A stretch of DNA of 64,000 nucleotides from Actinoallomurus liliacearum. GTDB lineage: Bacteria > Actinomycetota > Actinomycetes > Streptosporangiales > Streptosporangiaceae. The position numbers were made by a program, and so were the translations under genes. The notes beneath the pieces were generated by a model that was given only the letters and a program-made list of their open reading frames with translations, ran no database searches and was not told the DNA's origin. The stretch covers positions 124,001 to 188,000 of the forward strand of contig NZ_BAABHJ010000017.1 in NCBI RefSeq assembly GCF_039542035.1, in the 5' to 3' direction. Of the stretch, positions 1 to 10,192 are shown one piece after another (position 1 is the first letter of the stretch; each line of letters starts with the position of its first letter).

Positions 1-78
1 GTCCGAGCGCGCCTGTGCGGCGCAGCCGGTTCCGGCCAGGGTCAGGGCCAGGACGGCCGAAAGGGATCTGTAGGGCAT
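1..78 (-). CDS. N-terminus of a predicted lipoprotein (runs off left edge)
   Basis: Reading leftward from an ATG at 78, 26 codons are visible before the window ends. They form a short basic start (MPYRS), a hydrophobic stretch and the lipobox-like LAGTGC, so this looks like an exported protein lipidated on Cys19 and held on the outer face of the membrane. An AGGAG lies 12 nt before the ATG, longer than ideal. The mature domain is outside the window, so no function can be assigned. A longer overlapping minus-strand frame from 329 lacks signal-peptide character and is ignored. Confidence 0.6.
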   Translation of the reverse strand, partial: MPYRSLSAVLALTLAGTGCAAQARSD

Positions 79-436
79 GAGGGAGTGCGCTCCTGTACGG
101 GGGCGGCGCCGCCTTTGGGCACGGAGCACTCGTCGGAGGAGTGCCGTGGGACCCCGTGACGGGTGAACGGGCTGCGGGGATGTGAGGGGACGCGGTCGGG
201 AGAAGGGCCGCGGGAGACGGTGATCGGCGAGGTCGTCAGCCGCGACAGCGGGCTGCGGCGACACGGACCAGGTCGACGTGCCACCGGCGGGTGAGGGCGG
301 GCCGGACGCGCATGCCCTGAATGAAACACGACGAACCGGATGCGGTCAACCTTTCCTACCTGATAACCATGGAATTGATCGTCTCAACTCTGGGTAAAGA
401 TCGGCTGGGAGCGACCGACCGGACTAAGGACCGCAC
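79..436. other. Intergenic region between divergent genes
   Basis: This 358-bp gap separates the leftward lipoprotein and the rightward MFS gene and should hold both promoters. On the minus strand a TTGACC (344-349) is a possible -35 box. On the plus strand TTGATC (375-380) precedes a TAAAGA (395-400) with a short 14-nt spacer, so neither promoter is convincing. A weak AAGGA ribosome site lies just before the ATG at 437. No RNA gene or other gene was recognised. Confidence 0.35.
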
Positions 437-1750
437 ATGGGCATCCCCCTGCTCGGCGACATCCGTGACCAGGCCGGTGGCCTGGATCGAGACCAGCGCA
501 ACGCCTTCCTCGCCGCGTTCCTCGGCTGGACGATGGACGCGTTCGACTACTTCCTTCTCGTCTTCGTGATCACCGAGGTCGCCAAGGACTTCGGCACGTC
601 GGCCGAGAAGGTCACCGTCGCGACCACGCTGACGCTGATCGCCCGGCCGCTCGGCGCGTACCTGTTCGGACTCTGGGCGGACAAGGTCGGCCGGCGGATC
701 CCGCTCATGGTCGACGTGCTGTTCTACTCCGTCATCGAGATGATCTCCGGCTTCTCGACCTCGCTGACCATGCTGCTCGCGCTGCGGTTCCTGTACGGCC
801 TCGGCATGGGCGGCGAGTGGGGCCTGGGCGTCTCCCTGGCGATGGAGAAGATCCCGCCGGCCAAGCGCGGGTTCTACTCCGGCATGCTCCAGGTCGGCTA
901 TCCGGCGGGCTACCTGGTGGCCGCGCTCGCCTACTTCGCCATCACGCCGATCTTCGGCTGGCGGGGCCTGTTCGTCTTCGGGGCGGTGCCCGCGCTTCTG
1001 GCGCTGTACGTGCGGTACCGCGTAGGCGAGTCGGAGGTCTGGGAGCGCACGAACGCGCGGCTGCAGATGACGCGCACCCCGCTGCGCAAGGTCTTCTTCG
1101 ACCGGAAGGTCCTGGTCCGGTTCTTCTACCTCGTGCTGCTCATGACCGCCTTCAACTTCATGAGCCACGGCACGCAGGACGTTTATCCAACCTTCGTGAA
1201 GAAGGGCCTGGGGCACTCCCCCCACTACGCGGTCGGCATCGCCGTGATCTACAACGTCGGCGCGATCCTCGGCGGCGTCCTGGTCGGCACGCTGTCGCAG
1301 CGCTTCGGCCGGCGGCGCGCCATCGTCGGCGCGTCCCTGCTGGCCCTACTCGTCGTGCCGCTGTTCGCCTACTCCAAGAGCACGGCCATGCTCGCGATCA
1401 GTGCGTTCCTCATGCAGTTCTTCGTCCAAGGCGCCTGGGGCGTCATTCCCGCACACCTGACGGAGATGTCACCCGACGCCATCCGCGGCTTCTACCCCGG
1501 CGTGACCTACCAGCTCGGCAACCTCCTCGCCGCGGTCAACCTGCCCTTGCAAGAACGCCTCGCGGACGCGCACGGCTACTCGTTCGCGTTCGCAGTCGTG
1601 GTGGCACCGACTCTTCTCGCCGTGATCCTGCTGACCGCGTTCGGCCGCGAGGCCCACAGCGTCGAGTTCGGCGGCGCTCCGACAACCCCGCCCGGCCCGG
1701 AGGAGCCGGAGCGGACCACCCCGTCTCAGCCCGGCGAGGCGACCGCATGA
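437..1750 (+). CDS. MFS transporter, sialate/lactate:H+ symporter (SHS) type
   Basis: A 437-residue integral membrane protein with about 12 hydrophobic segments. The loop after helix 2 has the MFS motif LWADKVGRR, and a related GTLSQRFGRRR appears in the second half. The segment FLGWTMDAFDYFLLVF near the N-terminus and GMGGEWGLGVSLAMEKIP are typical of the SHS subfamily (NanT, Jen1 and bacterial carboxylate carriers), which co-transport monocarboxylates or sialic acid with protons. The last 35 residues are a Pro/Glu-rich cytoplasmic tail. The start is an ATG with AAGGA upstream. It converges on the kinase gene with only 17 bp between stops. The substrate is not determined; lactate or a related acid is the best guess. 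Confidence 0.8.
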   Translation: MGIPLLGDIRDQAGGLDRDQRNAFLAAFLGWTMDAFDYFLLVFVITEVAKDFGTSAEKVTVATTLTLIARPLGAYLFGLWADKVGRRIPLMVDVLFYSVIEMISGFSTSLTMLLALRFLYGLGMGGEWGLGVSLAMEKIPPAKRGFYSGMLQVGYPAGYLVAALAYFAITPIFGWRGLFVFGAVPALLALYVRYRVGESEVWERTNARLQMTRTPLRKVFFDRKVLVRFFYLVLLMTAFNFMSHGTQDVYPTFVKKGLGHSPHYAVGIAVIYNVGAILGGVLVGTLSQRFGRRRAIVGASLLALLVVPLFAYSKSTAMLAISAFLMQFFVQGAWGVIPAHLTEMSPDAIRGFYPGVTYQLGNLLAAVNLPLQERLADAHGYSFAFAVVVAPTLLAVILLTAFGREAHSVEFGGAPTTPPGPEEPERTTPSQPGEATA

Positions 1751-1767
1751 CCCTCGCGGCGGCATGC

Positions 1768-3882
1768 TCAGCGGAGCTTCCAGAGCCGGAGAGCGCCGTT
1801 GTCGTACCCGACGGCCAGTGTCATGGCGTCGGGGCTGAAGGCCTGGGCCTGAACGGCACCGGGCTGGGGCGCGAGGTCGTTCTCGCGGGTGGCATAACGG
1901 TGGGTCGTGTCGCTGATCCATACGTGCAGCGTTCCGCCGCAGCCGTCCCCGGTCACCGGGCACTTCAGGCTGGCGAGGGTGGCGCCATCGGTGCTGAAGG
2001 CGATCCATTCGCCGCCGTACCCGGGTGACGGGGTGATGGCCTGGCGGGTCGTGGTGTCCCAGAGGCGCACACCGTTCTTCGTGGCGGTGCCGTCACAGCC
2101 GCCGGCCAGGGTCTTGCCGTCCACGCTGAAGGACAGTGAGCGTACGCCCTGGTCGCAGGGGCCGCCGTCGGAGCCGGTGTTGATGACGCCGTTGGCGCGG
2201 CCGCTGGTGACGTCCCAGAGGCGGATGACCCGCGTGCCGGGTGCCCCGGAGTTGTTGTCGCTGGTGGCAAGGGTCCTGCCGTCGGGGCTGAAGGCCATGC
2301 TGAGGATATGGGCGGGCAGGGAGAAACTCGCCGTGACCCGGCCGCTGGTCGTATCCCACAGCTGAACGATGTCCTGGTAGATGTCCTTGGCGTGGGCGTC
2401 GTTGGTGGCGCTGGCCAGGGTGCTCCCATCGGGACTGAACAGCAGGGCCGGGAGGGTGATGTACGCCCCGAGGAGTCCGCTGCGGGGGAGGGTGTCGATC
2501 AACTTGTCGTTGAACAGGCTCCACAGTTGGATGCGGGTGGCGTAGCCACCGCGGGCATCGGTGGCAGCGGCCAGGGTCGTGCCGCCGGAGCCGAACGCGA
2601 GGGCGAAGACGTTCCCCGGAGCGGTGAGCGTGGTCCTGAGCTCGCCGGTGGGCACATCCCACAGCCGGATGACGCGCTGCCGGCGGCTCGCGCTGGCCAG
2701 GACCTTGCCGTCCGGGCTGAACACGGTGAAATCGACGCTCGCCCCTTTCGCCATGAGCGTGGCAGGGGACAGCGTGGGGACCGCGCTGCTGCGTATCGCG
2801 GTGCTGGTCCGCGACTGTGCCTTTCCCCGTGCGGGCGACGAGAAGTAGCTGAAGGCCCCGACGGTGCCGAGCGTCAACGCCAGGGCCGCGGCGGAGGCCA
2901 GTACGGCGCGGGCGCGTCGCGTCAGTCGAGGGGACGAGCGAGGTGGGGCCCAGCCGGGCGGCGGCGGTGCCTGACTCATGGCGGAACCGGCCGGGCCCGG
3001 GGGCTCGCCGCCGGGGATCGTCCTGCGTTCGGCGGTCATCGCCGTGACGGCCGGCGGCAGCCACTGGGCCGGCAGGTCGGGCGCCGTGCCGAGACGGTCG
3101 AGGATGGCGGCCAGAGTGGGCCGGTCGGCGGGGTTCTTGGCCAGGCACGCGGTGATCAGATCGGCGAGTCGCGCCGGCAGACCGGCCAGACGCGTGAGGT
3201 CGGGCCGGTCGTGGACGACGCGGTAGATGATGGCGTGGGCCGCACCGGTCCCGAAAGGGCTGTCGCCGGTGGCGGCGAAGGCCAGCACCGACCCGAGGGA
3301 GAACACGTCGCTCTCCGGCCCGAGCGGGTCGCCTCGTCCCTGTTCGGGTGACATGAAGGCCGGGGTCCCGAGGATCGAGGTCGTGTGATGGGTGGCGTCC
3401 AGGGCCCGGGCGATACCGAAGTCGATCACGCGAGGCCCGTCGTCGGCCAGGATCACGTTGGCGGGCTTGAGGTCGCGATGCACCAGGCCGCACCCGTGGA
3501 TCGCGACCAGCCCCTCGGCCAGACCGGCCCCCAGAACGGCCACCGCCGTCGCGGGCAGCGGCCCGTGTGATCGCACCGCCTCGTGCAGGGACGGGCCCGG
3601 GACGTAAGCGGTGACCAGCCACGGCGGATCGGCCCGCACGTCGGCGTCGACGACCTGCGCGGTGTAGAAGCCGCCCACCCGGCGGGCCGCCTCCACCTCG
3701 ACGGCGAACCGCTCCCGGAACCGCTCGTCACCCGCCAGTTCCGGCCGGACCACCTTCACCGCCACCGGCCGGCCGCCCGGCGAACGCCCCAGGAACACCT
3801 GGCCCATCCCGCCGCCGCCCAACCGCCCCTCCAGGCGGTACGGCCCCACCTGCCGTGGATCGGCCGCGTCAAGCGGAACCAT
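1768..3882 (-). CDS. Membrane Ser/Thr protein kinase with extracellular WD40 domain (PkwA-like)
   Basis: About 704 residues. Residues 10-270 are a Hanks-type kinase: Gly-rich loop GGGGMGQVF, ATP lysine K43 (VAVKVV), catalytic D137 in HRDLKPAN and D154 in DFG. A Pro-rich linker leads to one transmembrane helix (about 320-343). The remaining 350 residues carry repeated FSPDGKxLA...IRLWD units, a WD40 propeller expected outside the cell. This matches the PkwA-type kinase-WD40 proteins of actinomycetes. The ligand of the propeller and the phosphorylation targets are unknown. The ATG at 3882 sits 9 nt after AGG; a GTG two codons upstream (3888) is an alternative. It is divergent from glgX with a 289-bp gap, but a link to glycogen metabolism is only positional. 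Confidence 0.88.
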   Translation of the reverse strand: MVPLDAADPRQVGPYRLEGRLGGGGMGQVFLGRSPGGRPVAVKVVRPELAGDERFRERFAVEVEAARRVGGFYTAQVVDADVRADPPWLVTAYVPGPSLHEAVRSHGPLPATAVAVLGAGLAEGLVAIHGCGLVHRDLKPANVILADDGPRVIDFGIARALDATHHTTSILGTPAFMSPEQGRGDPLGPESDVFSLGSVLAFAATGDSPFGTGAAHAIIYRVVHDRPDLTRLAGLPARLADLITACLAKNPADRPTLAAILDRLGTAPDLPAQWLPPAVTAMTAERRTIPGGEPPGPAGSAMSQAPPPPGWAPPRSSPRLTRRARAVLASAAALALTLGTVGAFSYFSSPARGKAQSRTSTAIRSSAVPTLSPATLMAKGASVDFTVFSPDGKVLASASRRQRVIRLWDVPTGELRTTLTAPGNVFALAFGSGGTTLAAATDARGGYATRIQLWSLFNDKLIDTLPRSGLLGAYITLPALLFSPDGSTLASATNDAHAKDIYQDIVQLWDTTSGRVTASFSLPAHILSMAFSPDGRTLATSDNNSGAPGTRVIRLWDVTSGRANGVINTGSDGGPCDQGVRSLSFSVDGKTLAGGCDGTATKNGVRLWDTTTRQAITPSPGYGGEWIAFSTDGATLASLKCPVTGDGCGGTLHVWISDTTHRYATRENDLAPQPGAVQAQAFSPDAMTLAVGYDNGALRLWKLR

Positions 3883-3919
3883 CGACACCTATCCTCGATT
3901 CAGAGGAACACTTCTGTTC

Positions 3920-3932
3920 ATTCGTGACGAAT
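3920..3932. promoter_or_regulatory. 13-bp palindrome between kinase and glgX
   Basis: ATTCG-TGA-CGAAT is a perfect inverted repeat 38 bp upstream of the kinase start, in the divergent kinase/glgX spacer (3883-4171). It could be an operator. No clear -35/-10 pair was recognised in the spacer. Confidence 0.3.
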
Positions 3933-4171
3933 CCTTCCACGAAGCGACTCTCCCGAGAACCGGCCGGACCGTCCTGGCGCCGACCTTTCCTGACCTCACA
4001 TAGAGTGCATCCCTGGCGAAACGGGAGAAAGCCCTGGTCACCGGCGTGGCCGGCGCCGTCCGCGCGAGTTCCGGGCGCCGATTCCCGGCCGTTCCCGGCC
4101 GCGCCATTCGCGTCTTCGGCGAGGTGCGGCAACAATTCGATGAGGCATGTCCGTGGACACCGAGGAGAGCG

Positions 4172-6280
<2,109 letters not shown>

Positions 6281-6697
6281 TCAGGGCTGGCCACGGCTGA
6301 CCCTGATCGCGGTGAACAGCACGAGCACGAACGTCAGGATGGCGACCGTGCCGTGGGCGAGCACGCCGAGCAGCGGGAAATGCTGCTCGGCCCCGCGCGC
6401 GTGCTTTCCGCCGCGTCCGGTCAGCCACCGCGTCAGCAGGGTGAACCCCAGCAGCGCCACGATCACCAGCACCCCGAATGAGCTCCACGCGTACGCGATC
6501 CGCGCCGTCAGCAGGAACGCCACCCAGGCCGCCAGCGCCACCACGGCGAGGGCGGGATGGCCGAGGACGACCGTCGCCGGAAAACGGGTGACCTTCGTGC
6601 CCTGCCGTCGCAGGCCGCCGTTGGCCAGCCAGACGATCAGCAGGTAGGCGCCCACGGCCGCGGCCAGGACCCACATCACTAATGCGGCGAAGCCCAT
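6281..6697 (-). CDS. Four-helix membrane protein of unknown function
   Basis: A 138-residue protein with four hydrophobic segments: an N-terminal helix starting right after the Met (FAALVMWVLAAAVGAYLLIV), two closely spaced central helices (ALAVVALAAWVAFLL, FGVLVIVALLGFTLL) and a C-terminal helix before a short basic tail. The loop between helices 3 and 4 is basic. The ATG at 6697 has a strong purine-rich GAGGGGGC upstream; codons further upstream do not look coding. No family was recognised. Its stop is adjacent to the glgX stop, and it is divergent from the pyrimidine reductase gene with a 106-bp spacer. Confidence 0.65.
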   Translation of the reverse strand: MGFAALVMWVLAAAVGAYLLIVWLANGGLRRQGTKVTRFPATVVLGHPALAVVALAAWVAFLLTARIAYAWSSFGVLVIVALLGFTLLTRWLTGRGGKHARGAEQHFPLLGVLAHGTVAILTFVLVLFTAIRVSRGQP

Positions 6698-6803
6698 TCT
6701 TTGCCCCCTCTTACCCGTTGTCTCACCACAAGTGTTACTTAGGCAACCTCGCGACAAGAGCGCAATAAAGTCACGAACCGACTGCTGTGCCACCCTGGGT
6801 GTC

Positions 6804-7535
6804 ATGCGACGACTCGAACCAGCCGGCCTCGCGGACCTCGCCGAGGCGTACGCCTATCCGGACACCACCCCCTGGCTCCGGGGCAACATGGTCGCCAGCG
6901 CGGACGGCGCCGCGACGTTCGAGGGGAAGGCCGGGGGCCTGGGGAACGAGGCCGACCGGCGGCTGCTGTCCCTCCTGCGCGGGCTGGCCGACGTCGTCGT
7001 CGTGGGCGCGGCTACGGTCCGCGTCGAGGGGTACGGACCGGTCCACGCCCGCGAGTGGTGGGGGGACATCCGTACGGGCCGGCCGCCGACGCCGCCGCTG
7101 GCCATCGTGTCGCGCTCGCTGGAGCTCGACTTCGACGCCCCCGTCTTCACCGAGGCGGCCGACCGCACGATCGTCATCACCTGCGCGTCGGCTCCGGAGG
7201 ATCGCCGCAGCGGCGCCGAGAAGCACGCCGACGTGATCGTGGCCGGTGAGGAGGCGGTCGACGTGGCCGTCGCACTGGACGCCCTCGCCGAGCGGGGCCT
7301 CACCCGGCAGCTGACCGAGGGCGGCCCGCGGCTGCTCGCCCAGTTCGTCGCGGCGGGACGGCTCGACGAGCTGTGCCTCACCGTCAGCCCGCAGCTCACG
7401 GCGGGCGACGCGGCCCGGATCATCAACGGCCCGGGACCGGCGTCGACCCCGCTGCGCCTCGGGCACGTCCTGGAGGAGGAGGACTTCCTGTTCCTCCGCT
7501 ACACCCGCCGCGTGGACGACGGAAGACCGTCGTAG
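6804..7535 (+). CDS. Pyrimidine reductase-like protein (RibD C-terminal / DHFR fold)
   Basis: A 243-residue protein with the RibD_C fold: SADGAATFEGKAGGLGNEADRRLLSLLRGLADVVVVGAATVRVEGYGP is typical of NADPH-dependent reductases related to the riboflavin enzyme that reduces the ribosylamino-pyrimidine intermediate. The glycine-rich LTEGGPRLLAQFVAAGRLDELCLTVSP segment is the second conserved block. No deaminase domain is present, so it is not a full RibD, and no other riboflavin genes are near. The ATG at 6804 starts the conserved sequence (MRRLEPAG). It ends 20 bp before ligC and is probably co-transcribed with it. It could be a paralogue with another substrate. Confidence 0.75.
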   Translation: MRRLEPAGLADLAEAYAYPDTTPWLRGNMVASADGAATFEGKAGGLGNEADRRLLSLLRGLADVVVVGAATVRVEGYGPVHAREWWGDIRTGRPPTPPLAIVSRSLELDFDAPVFTEAADRTIVITCASAPEDRRSGAEKHADVIVAGEEAVDVAVALDALAERGLTRQLTEGGPRLLAQFVAAGRLDELCLTVSPQLTAGDAARIINGPGPASTPLRLGHVLEEEDFLFLRYTRRVDDGRPS

Positions 7536-7555
7536 GCGTGTTCTAGTGTGAGGTC

Positions 7556-8617
7556 ATGGACCTGCCTGTGAGCCCGCCTCTGGCGCCGATGCTGGCCAAG
7601 GCCGTCAAGGAGCTGCCCCGGGGGGACGTGCTCTACGAGCCGAAGTGGGACGGGTTCCGGGCGGTCGTGTTCCGGGACCGCGACGAGGTGGCGATCTACG
7701 GGCGGAACGGCAAGCCGCTCGACCGCTACTTCCCCGAGCTGGTCGAGGGCTTCCGCCGCGAGCTGCCCGAGCGGTCCGTCCTCGACGGGGAGATCGTCCT
7801 GCGGAAGGGCCACGTCCTCGACTTCGACGCGCTGCAGCAGCGCATCCACCCCGCCGCGTCCCGGATCAAGCTGCTCTCCGCGGAGACCCCGGCGGGCTTC
7901 GTCGCCTTCGACCTGCTCGCGCTCGGCGACGAGTCGCTGCTGGAGACCCCCTTCGGCGACCGGCGCGCCCGGCTCACCGAGGCGCTCGCCGGCGCGAAGG
8001 CGCCCGTCCACGTCACGCCCGCCACCGACGCGTACGACGAGGCCCTGCGCTGGTTCGACGAGTTCGAGGGCGCCGGGCTGGACGGCGTGGTCGTCAAGCC
8101 GGTGGCCGGCGCGTACGAGCCGGACAAGCGGGCGATGTTCAAGGTCAAGCACGAGCGCACCGCCGACTGTGTGATCGCCGGGTTCCGCTGGCACAAGTCC
8201 GGGCCGGTCGTGGGATCGCTGCTGCTCGGCCTGTACGACGGAGACCGGCTGCAGCACGTGGGAGTCTCGGCGTCCTTCCCGATGAAGCGCCGCGAGGAGC
8301 TGGTCGCGGAGCTGGAGCCGTACCGGGTCACGGATCTCACCGGGCACCCGTGGGCCGGGTGGGCCGAGCAGACCGAGGCCACGGTGGACCGCATGCCCGG
8401 GGCGATCAGCCGGTGGACCGGCAAGAAGGACCTGTCGTGGGTGCCGCTCCGTCCGGAGCTGGTGTGCGAGGTCGCCTACGACCACATGGAGGGCCGCCGG
8501 TTCCGGCACACCGCCCGGTTCCGCCGCTGGCGGCCGGACCGCACGCCGGAGTCGTGCGGGTACGACCAGCTCGAGGTGCCCGTCGCCTACGACCTGGACG
8601 ACATCCTCGGCGGCTGA
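7556..8617 (+). CDS. ligC: ATP-dependent DNA ligase, LigC type
   Basis: A 353-residue monomeric ligase that seals nicks through a lysyl-AMP. The motif I sequence YEPKWDGFR puts the adenylated lysine at K30; YGRNGKPLDRYFPEL (motif Ia/III region), VLDGEIVL, DGVVVKP (motif IV) and FKVKHERTADCVI (motif V) follow, then an OB-fold. The length and lack of extra domains match mycobacterial LigC rather than LigD or LigB. In mycobacteria LigC works with the nearby Prim-PolC in short-gap excision repair. Here a stand-alone LigD-type polymerase lies 1.6 kb downstream on the other strand, with an aldehyde dehydrogenase between. The start has a GTGAGG motif about 9 nt upstream. Confidence 0.92.
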   Translation: MDLPVSPPLAPMLAKAVKELPRGDVLYEPKWDGFRAVVFRDRDEVAIYGRNGKPLDRYFPELVEGFRRELPERSVLDGEIVLRKGHVLDFDALQQRIHPAASRIKLLSAETPAGFVAFDLLALGDESLLETPFGDRRARLTEALAGAKAPVHVTPATDAYDEALRWFDEFEGAGLDGVVVKPVAGAYEPDKRAMFKVKHERTADCVIAGFRWHKSGPVVGSLLLGLYDGDRLQHVGVSASFPMKRREELVAELEPYRVTDLTGHPWAGWAEQTEATVDRMPGAISRWTGKKDLSWVPLRPELVCEVAYDHMEGRRFRHTARFRRWRPDRTPESCGYDQLEVPVAYDLDDILGG

Positions 8618-8743
8618 TCCCCTGACCCGGTCCGCACGGCTCGGTGTGGGGGCTCTTCTCTCGACACCCCAACCAAGCGTACGCTTGGCGGAATGCTGAG
8701 CGGACGCGGACGGCTCCGTCACGCGTGGGGAGAAGGGATCGCG

Positions 8744-10180
8744 ATGCGGGAGTTCTCCAACCTGATCGGCGGCGAACTGCGCCCCGCCGATCGCATGCTC
8801 GACTCGGTCGACCCGGCGACCGGGAAGGTCTGGGCGAGGATCCCCCGCAGCTCCGCCGATGACGCGGACGCGGCCGTCGCGGCGGCCCGCGCGGCGTTCC
8901 CCGCCTGGTCCGCGATGCCGGCGGCCGGCCGGGCGCACCTGCTCCGTAAGGTCGCCGGGGTCTTCGCCGCCAACGCGCGGGAACTGGCCGAGATGGAGAC
9001 CCGCGACAACGGCCGCGTCATCGCCGAGACCGCCAAGCGCGATCTGCCCGGCATGACGTACCTGTGGCAACTGGCCGCCGCCGAGTGCGGTGCCGCCGTC
9101 GAGGGCAAGACCGTCATCCTCGGACCGGGCAGCCTGGGATTCACCCGGCGGGTCCCCTACGGGGTGGTCGTCGGGATCATCCCGTGGAACTCCCCGATCT
9201 CCACCTTCTCGGCGAAGGCGGCCTTCGCGCTGGCCGCCGGCAACACCGTCGTCATCAAGCCGGCCGAACAGGCGACCGCGTCGACGTTGCGCCTGGGCGA
9301 GCTGCTGCGCGAGGTCCTGCCGCCCGGTGTGCTCAACATCGTCTCCGGGCTGGGCGAGGAGGTCGGCGACGCCCTCGTCCGCCACCCCGGTGTGAACCGG
9401 ATCAGTCTCACCGGCTCCACCGAGACGGCGCGGATCATCACCCGGGCCAGCACGGACGCGCTGAAACCCCTCGCCTTCGAGCTCGGCGGCAAGTCGCCCA
9501 ACATCGTCTTCGCCGACGCCGACCTGGACCGCGCGGCCCTCGGCGTGTCGACCCAGAGCGTCTTCACCGCCAACGCGGGCCAGGTGTGCGTGGCCGGTTC
9601 GCGGATCCTCATCGAGCGGCCGATCTACGCCGAGATGATCGACCGGATCACCGCGATCGCCCGGGAGATCCGGCTCGGTGACCCCCTGTCGGAGGAGACG
9701 ACGATGGGGCCGATCGTCTCGCAGGAGCAGTTCCAGCGCGTCACGGGCTACCTGGAGATCGGCGCCAAGGAGGGCGCGGAGCTGGTCTTCGGCGGCCGCT
9801 CCGGCGGCGAGATCGTGGATGAGGCGTACGCGGGCGGCTACTGGGTCGAGCCGACGCTGTTCGCCACCGAGGACAACGCGCTGCGCGTCTGCCAGGAGGA
9901 GATCTTCGGGCCGGTCGCCGTCGCGCTGCCCTTCGACACCGAGGAGGAGGCGGTCGCGATCGCCAACGACTCGGCGTACGGCCTGGCGGCGGGCGTGTGG
10001 ACGCGGGACCTCGGCCGCGCGCACCGCATGTGCCGGGACGTCGAGGCCGGCACGGTCTGGGTGAACACCTACCGGAAGATGCCGCCGGGCCTGCCCTTCG
10101 AGGGCCTCAAGGACAGCGGCTACGGCCACGACTCCGTGCTGGCCAACACCCGGGAGAAGTCCTGCCTGATCGAGACGTGA
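8744..10180 (+). CDS. NAD(P)-dependent aldehyde dehydrogenase
   Basis: A 478-residue soluble enzyme of the ALDH superfamily that oxidises an aldehyde to its acid. Visible landmarks are the oxyanion-hole region GIIPWNSP, the cofactor-binding Lys in VIKPAEQA, the glycine motif LTGSTETAR, the general base E246 in FELGGKSPN and the catalytic thiol C282 in NAGQVCVAGSR; WVNTYRKMPPGLPF lies near the C-terminus. The family is broad and the substrate cannot be read from sequence. The ATG at 8744 follows GGGGAGAAGGGA, a good ribosome site; 17 further open codons upstream are less likely. It sits between two DNA-repair genes and converges with the polymerase, 12 bp apart. Confidence 0.9.
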   Translation: MREFSNLIGGELRPADRMLDSVDPATGKVWARIPRSSADDADAAVAAARAAFPAWSAMPAAGRAHLLRKVAGVFAANARELAEMETRDNGRVIAETAKRDLPGMTYLWQLAAAECGAAVEGKTVILGPGSLGFTRRVPYGVVVGIIPWNSPISTFSAKAAFALAAGNTVVIKPAEQATASTLRLGELLREVLPPGVLNIVSGLGEEVGDALVRHPGVNRISLTGSTETARIITRASTDALKPLAFELGGKSPNIVFADADLDRAALGVSTQSVFTANAGQVCVAGSRILIERPIYAEMIDRITAIAREIRLGDPLSEETTMGPIVSQEQFQRVTGYLEIGAKEGAELVFGGRSGGEIVDEAYAGGYWVEPTLFATEDNALRVCQEEIFGPVAVALPFDTEEEAVAIANDSAYGLAAGVWTRDLGRAHRMCRDVEAGTVWVNTYRKMPPGLPFEGLKDSGYGHDSVLANTREKSCLIET

Positions 10181-10192
10181 GGCGCCGGGGGC

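Noticed and set aside
42..329. Minus-strand frame at the left edge (95 codons)
   Set aside because: Arg/Pro-rich without domain features, and it overlaps in another frame the lipoprotein signal that starts at 78.
7499..10129. An 876-codon antisense frame over ligC and the aldehyde dehydrogenase
   Set aside because: It crosses two clearly coding genes and has no recognisable domain; it is open only because stops are rare in GC-rich DNA.
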